NCBI GenBank assembly: GCA_963693315.1
Contig: OY856187.1
Span: 48,768,201-48,832,200, forward strand
Direction: 5' to 3'
Length of the DNA stretch: 64,000 nt
DNA from: Diogma glabrata
Taxonomy: Eukaryota > Arthropoda > Insecta > Diptera > Cylindrotomidae
The position numbers and the translations under genes were made by a program. How positions within the stretch are numbered: position 1 is the stretch's first letter; every line of letters begins with the position of its first letter. Below, piece by piece: positions 42,262 to 55,640 of the stretch. The notes below the pieces were generated by a model. It had not been told where the DNA came from. It did no database searches and saw nothing but the letters and a program-made list of their open reading frames with translations.

Positions 42262-45146
42262 TTAAATATTATGTGTTAGGCTGTACTCTTCTAAGAATTC
42301 AATAAACAATTGTTCTCTTAATGACACTTTAAAATCTTTTAATTTTTTATGTTTGTAGCTTTCTTCTAAATTATTGTATAATTTTATTCCAGAACAGAAA
42401 ATAGTGTTCTGTGATAGTTTTAATTTATAATTTGGTAATCGTATATTTGAAGCGCTTCTGGTTGAGCGATTGGTTATATCAAAATTTTTTATAACGGTGC
42501 TATTAAATTTTAGCATATTGTTTTGAATTTTAAACAAGGTCACCATGTAATGAAATTTAATCAGTTGTTTGATAGGAAGTATGGTTGTACTATACAGTTT
42601 ATTGCTTGCAGTTGAGTTGGGCAATCCTCGAAGGGCTTTAATGGTTTTATTTTGTAAAGTTTGCAATAAACCTAAGTTTGAGGGATAAGCTGATCCCCAA
42701 ATTGATATTAGGTATGAAATGTGAGATAATATATGCGAAAAATACACAACATCGGCAATATGCTGTGTAAGATATTTCCCTACCCGATTTAAAGTACAAA
42801 CAAATGGAATAATTTTTTTACCTATATTACAAATATGATTTTTCCAATTAAGCGCTGAATCTATTTCCAACCCTAAAAAATTTATGGAATTTACGCGTTT
42901 TATTTCGTTTTTTCCAATTAAAATGCTATCGAAATGCTTAGTTTTGTCTGTTTTGATTTGAAAAATTATGAAATTCGTTTTTTCAAAATTGATTTTCAAT
43001 TTGTTCGCATCAAAGTACTGTGTAAGAGTATTTAAGTCGTCTTCCATATCTTGTTTTAATTGTTCAATATTTTGATTTTTGTAAATAATCACTACGTCAT
43101 CTGCATAGAGTTGTAGAATACCATTTAGATTAAGCTTAAAAATATCATTTATATAAATGATAAAAAGAATTGGGCCTAAAATTGATCCTTGTGGGATCCC
43201 AGATTGCACTGATTCATAATTGGATTTTATGTTATTTATTTGAGCAAATTGTTTCCTATTTGTTAAATAATTTATTATCAGTTCCAATGCTGCCTCTTTG
43301 ACACCATACACTATAAGTTTTCCTATAAGAATCTCATAAAAGACGCAATCAAATGCTTTCCTCAAATCGAGACACATGGTTGCAGTAAAGTACTTTCTTT
43401 CTAAATGGTCATAGATTTGTTCCATAAAATTAAGTGTGGCTGATAATGTGCTACTTTTTTTGGTAAATCCGAACTGATTTGGGTGAACAATGTTATTCGA
43501 AATTAGATGACTGTGAAGACGTGTATGAATTGCTCTTTCATATATCTTTGACATGACCGATAGAATGGATATAGGTCGATAGTTAGACGATTCTAATCTA
43601 TTTCCCGCTTTAAAAAGTGGTTTGATTCTAGCAATTTTCAATTGATCAGGGAATATACCATTAGTAAATGATAAATTGATTGAGTTGCTTAGAAATTCTG
43701 AGAGATCTGGTAAGCTTTTCAATAATTTAGTTGATATGCCATCCCACCAAATTGAAGAATTTGCATTTATCTGAACAAGAATGTCAGAGATTTCATTTGA
43801 ACAAGTTGGTGAGAATTCATTGAGACTATTTGCATTGGATATAATAGGAATCAAGTAATTAGGTTGTTCATAATTTATACCCATAGTTATGTTATTTGAG
43901 ACATTTACAAAGAATTTGTTAAACGCATTTGCTACATTTTGTTGATCACTATCAGTTATTCCATTAATTTTTAATGATATTAATGCAGAATTTTCGCAAT
44001 CGTTCATAGGAGAATTATATAATACCTCTTTGATCAAGGTCCAAAACAGTTTAGGGTTGTTCGTACTGTTTTCAAATTGTTTGGAATAGTAGTTAGATTT
44101 TAGTTCAAATATCTTAATTTTAACAAATTTTTTCATTTCTAGAAATTTTATACGAAAATATTCGTTCTGGATATATTTTTTGGACAGTATATAAAATTTA
44201 TTTCGTATTTTAATTGACCGTTTTAAGGACGATGTAAACCAAGGCTTTTCATATAATTAATATTTTTTTTAGCTAATATTGTTGTTTTATTATGCTCAAT
44301 AGTTTTTACTAGAATTTTGTGTAAATTTTCAAAACATAGGGTTTCAAAGTTAAGCTCAGATATTTGTTGAATAACATTAGATTCATTAACTTTATTGATT
44401 GTAATTAAACTATTATCCAATTTTGCTCTTGATTTATTTATTACTATAAATCGGTGGTCACTTAAATGTGTATCACCAAGATAAACCAAAAACTTATCAG
44501 ACACCGAAGTCATTGCATGATCCAGTAGCGTTTTTATAGAGATCGATTTTCTAGTATAAAAATTTTTATGAATCTTATTTATAATTTTGAATCCATTCAT
44601 ACCAATGATTTGTTTATAGTTATTAATTAGTCTGTGTGTCCATGTCATTTAATAGATTAATATTTAGATCACCAATTATAAACGATAATTTATATTTTTC
44701 AAGAATATCATTAAAATATTTCAGAAACAAACTGAGATTAGTATGTGGTGGACGATATATTGCAATTAAGGTCATTTTAATTTGCCTAGATTTAATAACT
44801 AATAAATCATTTTCATTAAAGGAATCTGCAAAACAATATCAAAATCTAGATTTAAACTTGTAAAAATCAATACTCCACCTCCACTTCTTCCCTGTCTAGT
44901 ATGGTGAAAAGATTTATATCCATTCAAATTAAAATAGCTAAACTCGTTTTCTTGTAGAAACGTTTCCACAAGCACTATAACACTTATGTTAATCTGTAAG
45001 GAACATAGCAGTTCTTCTAGCTTTTCTAACTTATTTCTTAATCTGTTAATATTTATATATAAAATGTTTATACCTTGAATTGTGTCAATATTGTTTTTGA
45101 ATTTATTTAAACTTAGAAAATGAGTATTTTCTGCCAAGTTTGACAT
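42262..45146 (-). pseudogene. LINE ORF2: endonuclease plus reverse transcriptase, frameshifted
   Basis: The APE-type endonuclease starts at 45,146 (INILYININRLRNKLEKLEEL, catalytic E in VLVETFL, GRSGGGVLIF). It continues in another frame with IAIYRPPHTN and IIGDLNINLLND, then in 44,648-44,223 with LLDHAMTS and LSDHRFIVI. The RT part is open from about 44,250 to 42,262: SNYRPISILSVMSKIYERAI, FGFTKKSSTLSA, CLDLRKAFD, SGIPQGSILGPILFIIYIND, catalytic LQLYADDVVIIY, then SHISYLISIWGSA. Three frameshifts (near 44,800, 44,645 and 44,240) break an otherwise well-preserved protein of roughly 950 residues. Motifs place it in the CR1/L2/Jockey assemblage; the exact clade is open. Confidence 0.88.
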
Positions 45147-45389
45147 ATTAGATGTTTAAAAATCAGTAATATGAAAATTATTTTTTTTTCTACTTAGAGA
45201 GTTCACAAATTTCAGAAATATTTTTCAAGACTAAAATTAAAAAAAAAGATTAATATAATATTATCTACATCCAGTTTTACCTCGGAAAAAAAAACGGTAT
45301 GTATATTATTGGTGTCTATCAGCTGCTTGTGTATTTTTGTATTATTATTATTATTAACATCAATTTCGATTACGGATGATTTACGTCAT

Positions 45390-46199
45390 TTGTAACGATG
45401 TCGTCAGTATTTGTAATAAATTTATACTGAAGGTCTCCTTCTTTAACTTTGATGAAAAATTTTCCATGACGATATCAATAGTGATGAATAACTTTGTTTT
45501 TTCTAAGATCTCGCAGGTCGCTTAGAAGTTTTTGGTTTTCCTTCGTTAGTCGATCTTGAAAATAAATTTGATTACCATTATTGCTATTAATGTTGGTTAA
45601 AATTTGGTGGACATAGCATGGACCCAATGATTTTTTCATTCGCATTATACTTGATTAGTTTCTGCACTATTTAATTGCATGATAATATGTGATCGTTTCC
45701 CAAGTACTATTTTATGAGAAGATGCTACATTATCTAATCCAAATTTGTAGAAAGAATCCAATTTAGTAATGATTTCATTGGCAGTCATATTTGTATCTGG
45801 AAATCCCATAATAATAACGTCATTAAACATTTCTTTTTGCTTCAGAAAATTCAATTCGTGCTTTACTTTTATTAAATCGTTGTTTAAATCAGCAACGCGA
45901 GCGTTGGTTTCATTTTGAGCTTCTTGTAGTTTATGAGTTTCCTCTTTTATGTGTGATAATAATGTAGATTTTAACATCGATGAAACATCGATTTGTTTCG
46001 TGCAATTAATTACACTACTTTTAATGGCGTCGAGCAGATTTTTATTATTTGGCTCTTTCAATTCAAATAGTTTCTTTTCATCAATATCATCAAGTAACGC
46101 CTCATCTTTTTCAGTATTCTGATCTATAGGAGCAGATGATTCGACTGTTCTACCATTACGCAAAGTTTTGAAGTTCAATTTGTTTGATGAAAGTGACAT
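45390..46199 (-). pseudogene. LINE ORF1 (RNA-binding, coiled-coil), frameshifted
   Basis: Open from the ATG at 46,199 to a stop at 45,645 (184 residues): a charged N-terminus, a predicted coiled-coil around residues 90-140 (HIKEETHKLQEAQNETNARV, DLIKVKHELNFLK) and then a fold reading DVIIMGFPDTN. After a shift, coding continues to about 45,390 with QIYFQDRLTKENQKLLSDLR and HGKFFIKVKEGD, the C-terminal pattern shared by L1-like ORF1 proteins. It precedes ORF2 on the same strand, with about 240 bp between. Confidence 0.75.
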
Positions 46200-46463
46200 T
46201 TTATAAGGTTAAGTAATGAATGGCACTAGGCGTTAATTTTTTTCACTTTAACTATTTTGTTGAATTCCTTTATTGTTGAAACAAAACAATTTTGATATTA
46301 TAATTGCACACTATCTAACAGTTTATTCACAATCACCACAATCGATAAATGATCAGATAAATCAAAATTTAATAATAGACAAATTAAATATAAATGAAAA
46401 TAATTTTTCTCCGAAATAACCAAACATGTTATTCTTTCGCCATCTTGAAAAAGTGATTGTGAA

Positions 46464-46900
46464 TGTGAATTGAATCTGGATTGCATCTGGATTGGATATG
46501 GATTGGATATGGGTTGGATATGGATTGGATATGAATTGGATATGGATTGGATATGGATTGGATATGGATTGAATATGGATTGGATATGGATTGGATATGG
46601 ATTGGATATGGATTGGATATGGATTGGATATGGATTGGATATGGATTGGATATGGATTGGATATGGATTGGATATGGATTGGATATGGATTGGATATGGA
46701 TTGGATATGGATTGGATATGGATTGGATATGGATTGGATATGGATTGGATATGAATGGGATATGGATTAGATATGGATTGTTTATGGATTGGATATCGAT
46801 TAGATATGGATTGGATATGAATTGGATATGGAGTGGATATGGATTGGATATGAATTGGATATGAATTGGATATGGATTGAATATGGATTGGATGTGGATA
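46464..46900. repeat. 11-bp minisatellite, segment 3
   Basis: About 40 units, the central ones nearly perfect GGATATGGATT repeats (about 46,540-46,745). It continues the array interrupted by the LINE. Confidence 0.95.
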
Positions 46901-48548
46901 AGATATTGAGTAAATATGACTTAGATTGAATATTGATTTTTGACTCTGATTTCTTGCAGTTAAGAAGTAGTGGTATCGTCTAGTTATCTGGTTTTTTATT
47001 CTTATTAATTTTGAATTAACTTTCATTAATAATAACAAAGCTAAAAATAAAGAAGCACATCAAGACATAAACTTTTCAAATACTCATGGAATCAAAAATA
47101 TAAGCTTTATATTAAACAATCCAAAAAAAGCACAAAATCTCTACAAAATATTATCTTTGTAATATTATAAAAACAATGGTACAGGATTCAGATAATACAA
47201 TGGAAATAAATGTATCTTTATGTAATTAGTCTCAGCATTTTTTCTTTTATGTCTTTTCGTTCTTCTTGTTATAAGAAATTTTTTATTTGAAAATACGACA
47301 AAGTTTTTACATTTGTATCTCTTTTGTTTTATCTGTCGTTAGATTGTTTGCATCATGTACTTTTCTTGAAATAAAAGTGTCTTGTTCTTATATTGTATAA
47401 TGGTAAAAAAGAAACTTTGTGGTATCTGATATTGTAGGAATAAAAGATATTATAAACTGGAACAAAGAGAATGTAAAATGAATCGTAATATCAGAAATAA
47501 TGTTAGGACGGCTTTCATAAAACAAAGCAAAAATCAAGACATTTGAAAAACTAAATAAAATTAAATTTTTTTGATGATTGCAGCTATCTTTCTTGGAAGT
47601 ATAAAACAAAATTATGTTGGTAATCAGGATTTCGTCGAAGCGTTGAAATAATGAAAACGGAAAATATTTTTCTTTTATTGAATTAAATTAAAAACAATCA
47701 CACTGACATAACAATAGAAAATGTATAGTCAGCTCTCACCTTTTTCAAACAAGAAAAAATTCCAAAGGAAATTAAGTAAAACATTTGTTTGAGAAAGGAC
47801 AACCGTTAATTTGATAAAAATATCCATTTCTGTGGAAATTATTTTTGAAAACTTATACTATTTGTTTTTCTGATAATTGAAAAATAATGCTTTGCTTTGT
47901 ATGGAAAGAAAATTCATTAATCTCCATCAAATCGTTCATTTAATCCATTCTTAGAACATTATTTTCATTAAACTACTTTTGAAAAATAAACTCATTAATT
48001 GGTCATTGACAGAACCGAAGAATAAACAAAAAATACCTGAATGTATCCACAACAAGAAACGAAGTAATAATGTTAGAAATTTTAAGCTGGGTTTATCTTT
48101 GAATTCGAATTTTCTTTTCGTTTGTTTTTCTTTTTCTGAATGTTTAGATTTTGGTTATATTTTTTGTTTATAAATTATCCTTTAATTTTTTACTTATATT
48201 ATTTCAGTTGACATAGTTTTTTTGTAGAAATTGAACTCATTTCAATGGATTATGCAAAAAATAGAAAATTTTGCTATAAGAGATGAAGATACAGTTTTTT
48301 TGTGAGTAAAAATCTGTTCACGAGACGCCCTAGTTAGCGATACGAGCTCAAAACATTTTCATCTAAGGTAGAATATGCTGTTTTTCTGTCTTTTGCTAGA
48401 GAGAAAAAATTACATTTTCACATCGGGTGAAATCTGACCTGAGACAAATGAAAATTTCATGTCATTATTCAGTGATACGTTTATGATCTCCAGTGCCTTG
48501 CATATTCCATATTCAGATATCGAACTTATTCAAATTGTTCGGTAGAAT
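46901..48548. other. No gene; one hairpin-like repeat fragment
   Basis: AT-rich. At about 48,250-48,400 TATAAGAGATGAAGATACAG and the reversed TTTTCATCTAAGG resemble the hairpin at 38,769. Nothing else recognised. Confidence 0.5.
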
Positions 48549-50550
48549 ATGCGACCTGGCTTAAGATTAAACACCATTAGTACAATTGACTTTTTAATTG
48601 CCCGTTATCGAAATCTGGAAGAAGTTTGGTCTGAGGAAGGATTCATCTCAAGACAGATGCCTCGTGGAACATCACGTAGAACTGAGGTCAACGAGATTTC
48701 ACAATCGAATAGTGCAAATTGTCCTACTACCCAAAACGTAAATTTAGGAAATGAAATGTTAAGCATAAACTTCATAATGTAAATAAACCAACATCCATTA
48801 CTAAAAATAAAGTGCCATTTCTTTCTAAACCCACCTCTTCTCTTTACATTGATTTGGCCTCAGCTCATTTTGATGATGTGGAGTATAGAGAGACAATTCG
48901 AAAATTTTTGGAAAAAGGTTCTGATACATCAAATTTAAAGTTGGAAAATGAAAAATTGCTGATTATCTTTAATTCAGGTTCTGATTATGACGAATTGATT
49001 CCGAGCGAATGGAAACTAATTGTTCCTGTAGGTATACGCACTGGCCTGATCGAAAAGGCACACGACTCACCAACCTCCGCACACCTGGGAGTTGCAAAGA
49101 CGCTAGAATGTCTACAACGGCAATTCTATTGGGTTGGTATGGCTAGAAATGTAAAATCGTATATTAAAGATTGTGCGATCTGTAAGACGTGTAAGCCTGT
49201 GAATTACATCACTCGACCATTAATGGGATCTTTACATGAAGTGTTCAGACCTTTTCAGTTTTTGTACCTGGATTTCCTTGGACCTTACCCGAAATCAAAA
49301 TTGGAAAATTGCTACATTTTGATTGTATTGGATAAATTATCGCGTTTTGTTTGTCTCCAGCCTTTACGACAAGCTACTGCTCACTCTACCATTGATTTTT
49401 CTCAAAAAAATATTTCTTTGCTTCTCAGTGCCACAAACAGTGTTATTAATGGGCAACAATTTTGCCCCGTCGCATTTAAAGGGTTTTTGGATAAATATGG
49501 TGTGAATCATACACCCACACCTAAGTATTTGCCTCAGAGTAACGCCTCGGAAAGAGTTAACCGAATACTCCTGTCTGCCATTTGATCGTTTATTAAAGAA
49601 GACCAACGGTTATTTATTTTTTTTTTTTTTAATAAAATGTGTTGTGTAGTAGGAATTACAATATGTGTCACAATAACACATAAATACCTTTTAAGACCAA
49701 GGTCCCACAACAACATACGTTCAAAGGTGTTGATGGACGTAAATCTTTCTTTTTTTGTTGTTTTTATATTTTTAGTTAAAGAATGAATAACTAAACAAAA
49801 AATCCTATCACTGACAAAATATGACATAGGCCAATATTTTATGATAGAATAGAGAAAATAAAAGTAAATTAAAAAGTAAATAGCAAATTTTGATAAAAAT
49901 TTGACGAAACAAAACAAAAATGTAGTTGCCAATAATCCAGCTGGTTGCATATTCCTTGATCCCGTGACGCACCGTCTTTCTTGAAGATTAAAGTCCACAC
50001 ATAGTTACATGAAGGCTCGTTTCCTCAAGGAAGCAATAGCGTCTCATCATCAAGGATTATTTCACAGCTAAGATTGAGAGTGCTACCGTTGACTGAATAC
50101 AGTTCATCCGCCACCACCCCTAAGATGTCACCTTGGCTAGTGATATCTCACTGATATTGCCAGTGGTATGTGATATCTCACGTTAACCCATATGCCAAAA
50201 GCAGGGACTGGAGTACGCGGGGTTGTCACACCCGTAGAACAAAAATAAAAAAAAATCTTTCTGAATTCGAATCAGCTTTGATAAACGCGAAGCATGGTAG
50301 TACTGGATATTCACCACATTTCATTCTATTTGGTGAGAATCAAATTTTGCATGGGAAAAAATACGAATTATATGAAGTTCTGGGTTTTGACGAAGATGGC
50401 TATTTTTCAGTAAACAACAACACCAACAAATTTAGTGTTGTATGCCGAAATGCCATTGAAAACCTAAAGAAATCACATGAAAATAGTGCCAAATACTATA
50501 ATTTGCAGTCAAAACCACGGAACTTGAAGCCGGGATATACCATATGAATT
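48549..50550 (+). pseudogene. Ty3/gypsy relic: gag end fused to integrase, split by DR1
   Basis: 48,549-48,780 gives a gag-like tail (FLIARYRNLEEVWSEEGF). Directly after it, 48,812-49,585 encodes an integrase: H2C2 finger (HLGVAKTLECLQ ... YIKDCAICKTCK) and core (FLYLDFLGPYPKSK with the first aspartate, PQSNASERVNR with the glutamate). The second aspartate region is shifted and altered (SVINGQQF). After the DR1 insertion coding resumes at about 50,255 with LSEFESALINAKHGSTGYSP and HFILFGE, ending at 50,547. Protease, RT and RNase H are absent, so a large internal deletion preceded decay. It is a different lineage from the intact element at 12-18 kb. Confidence 0.8.
49615..50245 (-). repeat. 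Dispersed repeat DR1, copy D (inside the integrase relic)
   Basis: Full-length by comparison with A and C: starts TTTAATAAAATGTGTTGTG, ends CGCGGGGTTGTCACACCCG then ACAAAAATAAAA. The gypsy integrase frame is continuous on either side (SFIKEDQR ... LSEFESAL). Confidence 0.85.
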
Positions 50551-50924
50551 GTACCCATATACTTACACAGACGGGCGATATACATCTTATTGTTGTTGAC
50601 ATATCTGCACAAAGATTGTTAACGTATACAAGCCCCCAAATAATGCGTGGCCAGCTGCTACTTTACCAGTATTTCACCAACCAACAATGGTGGTGATTTC
50701 AATAGCCATCACATTTAGTGGTCCTAGTCAAACAACAATCCCAATGGTATATAACTGACTGACTGGGCCGATAGAAACAACATGTTTCTAGTATATGATG
50801 TAAAAAATATAAAAACCTAAAGATCCACTAGATGGCGAAGTGATTGCAATCCCGACCTCTGTTTTTCCACAAAAAGGAATAACGTCACCCTATTCCAATA
50901 TCTAGAGCTGTCTTATACAAGGTT
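50551..50924. other. No clear gene between two relics
   Basis: Probably the degraded 3' part of the gypsy relic followed by the start of a LINE fragment. No motif readable. Confidence 0.4.
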
Positions 50925-51046
50925 TCCTGAAGTCTCAACATTGCCCAGTTATTCAGGAGGCCAGTATCCAAATCCCTCTTCCTAAATCTACCCCTCAACC
51001 TAGATGGAATTTTAATAAAGCTGACTAGGCTAAATACGGGTCGGAG
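50925..51046 (+). pseudogene. C-terminal fragment of a LINE endonuclease
   Basis: One frame reads SQHCPVIQEA, then LPKSTPQPRWNFNKAD, stop, AKYGSEF. This matches the SDH-containing C-terminal block of APE-type endonucleases and the linker to RT (PRWN..KADW), with SDH changed to SQH. It stops abruptly at the shared T-rich terminus. Confidence 0.6.
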
Positions 51047-51120
51047 TTTTTTTCTCTCGATAGATTGCATTACTTCACACAATTTAAAAAATGTAAAATG
51101 TTTAAATGATGAAGTAAAAA
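51047..51120. repeat. Third copy of the shared T-rich terminus
   Basis: TTTTTTTCTCTCGATAGATT then GCATTACTTCACACAATTTAAA, as at about 2040 and 37,720, here abutting a LINE endonuclease fragment. Confidence 0.65.
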
Positions 51121-52152
51121 CTAGTTTTGCGGTAGATAAAAATAAAAAACGAAAAACAGCATTTATCGTTTTTTTCCATAAGTTTAAGGTTATGTTCTAA
51201 CTTGTTGGGTACAAAGTTTCAGATTTTTTAATTATCTCCAACTTTTACGATATTTTTTTCTTGATGGAATGCATATTACAGCCACAAATCGCAAAAAACC
51301 AACCTCAAACCTGCAAGCCGTATATTTAACTACCCCCACCCCCTTTCCTGAACTTTTGCCGAGTTGAGTTGGTTTTCCTTAATTTACTACTGATTGACCC
51401 TAAATTTTTGACCAAATACTGTAAATTTTTTTCATGAATTCGGAAATTTAATATCGGTTTGGCCCTACTCTATCGAGTAATTAAGAAAAACGATTTGAAT
51501 ATAGCAATTCGTAAGTAATAAGTATATTTTTGAATTTCAAAGCTACAATTTCATCATCTCCGTTGCATCGAAATTGACCAGCAGAATCGACGAACAGTCA
51601 AATTATATCGAAATTTAATACATAAAGCGTGTTTGCACCAAACCTAAATTTGAAACCCCTAATTTATTAGTCGTACTTCCAAAACTTTTTATGTTTGATT
51701 TTATTTTCACTCATTAAAACTAATACTTTTCGAATCACTAAAGTAATGAAGAGTAATAAATCATGCAGAACGAAATACTTTGTATGAGACACGATTATTT
51801 TCGCCAACATGAGTTAAATAATTATATATATTTTTGTTATAATTGATGTAAGATTTAAATCAAATAAATTATGGTTGTTTAATTAAATAACTTTAAAAAG
51901 TATAAATACAGAAGGTACATTTCAAAATTATGTGGTTAACAGTATCCTAACACTACATAATGTTCTTAAAACTAAAAATTATTTGTTTAATATTTTTAAT
52001 CGAAGTAACGTTGATAAAACTTTCTTGTGTAAGTGAAGTTATTGAATTAGAAACTTATTTATGTAAATATGCAAAAATATTTTTTTTCCAACCGAACCAA
52101 AAATAACAATTTTTGGTATGGTATATATTACAAAATAGTATAATATTTAATT
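51121..52152. other. No recognisable feature
   Basis: AT-rich sequence; a slightly GC-richer part near 51,290-51,370 has no frame of note. Confidence 0.45.
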
Positions 52153-52235
52153 GGGAGCAAAAGTGCTACTTTTTGTGTTGAGTCTATTGTTTGACAATTA
52201 TATAGACTCAACACAAAAAGTAGCACTTAAGCTCC
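52153..52235. repeat. Short perfect hairpin
   Basis: Arms of about 33 bp (GTGCTACTTTTTGTGTTGAG and its reverse complement) around a 13-bp loop, with GAGC / GCTC ends. A tiny MITE or a structured RNA; no further evidence for either. Confidence 0.75.
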
Positions 52236-52469
52236 TAACAAACATTTAAATTTGTATAAATAAAATTTGTAATCAAAGCAACCTTTCATTTCAAAATTTC
52301 ATATTTAATTTCATAATTTGTTATCACTATCAATATTAACACTACCGAATAATTAGAAAAAAAATTGATTGATTGATAATATGGCTTTGTGTTTATTAAA
52401 AAAACGGCATTAAAAAAAAATATTTAAATTATGATAATTACTATCGGTGGTCCAAATACCCTTTTTGTA

Positions 52470-52975
52470 GAAAATAAAATAAAAAACAAAATCGACTTCA
52501 GAACAAACAAAAGAGGCACAAAAAAATGAAAAATAACTCAATTGTGGATTTTAGAATAATTTTGAATAATTTAATTTAATTATTCTTAAACAGACAATTA
52601 CACTTTTAAACAAAGATGTTATAGTATAAAATTTATTTTTTATAATAATTATTATATATTATAAAATTTAGTTGTAATACAAAACTGTTGGAAATCGGTT
52701 CCAAGCATGATTCGTCAATGTGGCACCGACTTCGAACATTTTTATATTACAAATAAATTTCATAATATAAACGCTATTATAAAAAATAACTTTTATGGTA
52801 CAATATAATATCTTTGTTTAAAAGCGTAATTTTTGTATTTAACTAAGTATAATATTAAATTAAATTATTCAAAATTTATACGTTTTTCTAAAAGCCACAA
52901 TTGAGTTATTTCTCACTTTTTTGTGCCTCTTTTGTTTTTTCTGAAGTAGGTTTTATTCTTTTTAATTTTTTCTAT
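52470..52975. mobile_element. Foldback element, arms about 210-225 bp
   Basis: The left arm contains GAGGCACAAAAAAATGAAAAA and ACTCAATTGTGG; the right arm contains CCACAATTGAGTTATTTCTC and TTTTTTGTGCCTC. The 65-bp loop carries AATCGGTTCC / GGCACCGACTT. Non-coding. Confidence 0.8.
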
Positions 52976-53690
52976 GATCGTAAATATACCAACGATATTT
53001 ATAAGAAATTATTAAATTTAAAATCGACAAAATAACATTCAAAATTTTATTTTTCCATGGTTGCTTTGTTTAAAAAACTTTGTAAAATTATATGAAAATA
53101 GATTTTTGGCATCTGTATTAGACAATATCTTAAAGGCATTAAGAGATTAACAGGGATAAACGTTAATAAATAAATGATATTAATAATCGATTTAGAATAT
53201 GAACCGTTTTTTTGAAAGTGGTATAAGTCCATTTTTGAACTGAGTTTGTGGTATTTTTAGAAAGATAATAATGGCCTCTTTCTATATATATAATCATACC
53301 TTAAATAGAGCCCGATTTGGGGTGGAACGTGGGTGGAGATCGATTTCAACATTTTATTTGTTTATATCAATAGAAATTTGAAAATAACTTTTGTTAATTT
53401 TATTTTTTTTTTAAACTAGCATCTTTGAACTTTAACACAAAACAAAAATGAAGTTTCTGTCTTTAATAGAACCGAAGTTATGAATTTTTGAAAATAACTC
53501 ATCAAGAATTTTAGAACCGCTATATTTTTCAAAAAAAAAAAATCCTCGAGCACCCACCCATATCTTTTTTTTCGATATAAAACGCTTAAAACGTCGTTTT
53601 TCCATGTTAATTACAAGGGAAACAAACTCGGGTTGTGCCGTTCCCAGGTTTGATCTAGAGGTCCAATGCTAAAACATTAGCCATTGTCAC
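52976..53690. other. No recognisable gene
   Basis: The first 130 bp repeat sequence from about 38,890-38,995 (TTCATGGTTGCTT.. and TTGTAAAATTTTATGAAAA variants). The rest is AT-rich and featureless. Confidence 0.45.
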
Positions 53691-53692
53691 CG

Positions 53693-54248
<556 letters not shown>

Positions 54249-54518
54249 TTTCCTAACGATTAATTTTTGTTTTGCGATGCGCATCGACCAGGAACTGCCC
54301 CCAAAAAAGACCCAAAGGTAAAAAAACGTGGGTACATATTTTCTCATATTTTCTTGTAAATACGCACAATGTTGCTCCATATGATATGTTGTCCATTGAG
54401 ACCAATGTTCTTTAGACAGACTTTGCAGAAACAAAAAGCTACTTAATCGATTTCTTTTCATTCTCTTTCTTTGCTGATTAACTTCAGATGGAACAGAAGT
54501 ACCTATACAATAGTTCAA
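54249..54518 (-). pseudogene. Possible exon or transposase remnant, unrecognised
   Basis: A 90-codon frame whose middle (RKRMKRNRLSSFLFLQSLSK, EHWSQWTTYHMEQHCAYLQE, NMRKYVPTFFYLW) is far more protein-like than typical AT-rich spurious frames: balanced composition, Trp/His/Cys-rich, basic start. I cannot name the family. It could be one exon of a gene or a transposase fragment. No flanking splice sites were established. Confidence 0.3.
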
Positions 54519-54744
54519 TATTTTAAAGCTAACGTAAGGATGCGTTCCAAAATTCCTTAACGTTATTCACATCAACGTTAAACGGGGTATGGGTGTCGTG
54601 CAAAACAATGAGATAGGTGCTTAATCTTTTATTTTTTCGTAAATCTTTCTTCGTTTCCAATAACTATTAACTGATTATGTGGTATATTTCGTGCATTTTG
54701 TTCTTTAATTCATATATTAAGCAGATTTTTGATTTTAAGATACC

Positions 54745-55640
54745 GTAGAGTAGCCGAGGTAGGGAGATCCGAAACTCGATGTCCCCGCCGTGCCGTCTAT
54801 GGTAATGCTGACAGACAGGCTCATGCTTATCTATACTAGAGGCGTTAGGTTGGCATATCAGAGACTAGCAGAGAAAAAACTGCTAAGGTTATGACGCTAC
54901 ACTATGGCGAATTGGCGTCTTAAAACCAATGCGATCCAAGCGTCTGTTCTCCATGTTAGAGGCGGCTTGAAGGGGGTACCTGACTTGAATCAAGCGGATC
55001 GCTGTATAAACGTGTAAAACGGTTATTATGACGACCTGAGGCCGGACCTCTTCACGAAAATTTGGGTTTGGCCTAAGGTTAACACCGTATAACCCCGGGA
55101 AAAAAAATTTGTTAGATTTGGAAATCAGAAAAAGAATAACAGACCTTCATTTCTTTTCATTAAAAAATTTATCACTTTACCGCTTCATAATTACAGAATT
55201 TGGCTGCTGAACAACAAAACAGATTTTTACCTGGAAGAGAAAAAGGACCAGAATACCGATTCAGAACGTGGAACCTATACAGCCAGAGCGCTCCTGATGC
55301 TTTTAAAAATCTAGAAACAGAGTCTGAGAGGTATAGGATGGATATCATAGCTCAGCAAGAAATTAGACAGCCAGTAATTGGAAAACAAGACTTGGGCAGT
55401 TGCTCTTTACACTGTAAAGGTCATCTTTCCTGAAAAGAATTTGGTACTGGTTTTGTTGGTGTACGGCGTACGCAAACAAGAAGACGTAATGAAATTCATT
55501 CCGGTCAATGAGAGGATCTGCTACCTATGGATACGCGATACATACAACAATATTTCTCTTATTGCCGTGCATGCACCTTCTGAAGCACGTTCAATAGTCC
55601 TCGTTTACATTTATGAAAGCGTTTCCATTTATTCGGTCCT
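54745..55640 (+). pseudogene. RTE-type LINE fragment: 5' region and endonuclease N-terminus
   Basis: A GC-richer 5' leader (54,745-55,090) precedes coding. 55,200-55,433 reads FRTWNLYSQSAPDAFKNLET, then MDIIAQQEIRQP (active-site E in the QEIR block). After a frameshift, 55,440-55,600 reads FIPVNERICYLWIRDTYNN then ISLIAVHAPSE, the TWNVR / LQEIR / NERI / HAPTE order of RTE-clade APE endonucleases. It is cut off about 160 residues in, so RT is absent. The boundary with the next relic is near 55,640. Confidence 0.75.

Larger units (their letters stand above)
42007..46463 (-). mobile_element. CR1/Jockey-type non-LTR retrotransposon inserted in the 11-bp array
   Basis: The minus-strand element ends in about 18 A residues (the T-run at 42,007-42,024) directly against array units. 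Its 5' end lies near 46,463, where the leader TTTTTCAAGATGGCGAAAGA meets array units again. It is near full length, about 4.45 kb, with ORF1 and ORF2 both damaged. No TSD could be read because the target is repetitive. Confidence 0.85.
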
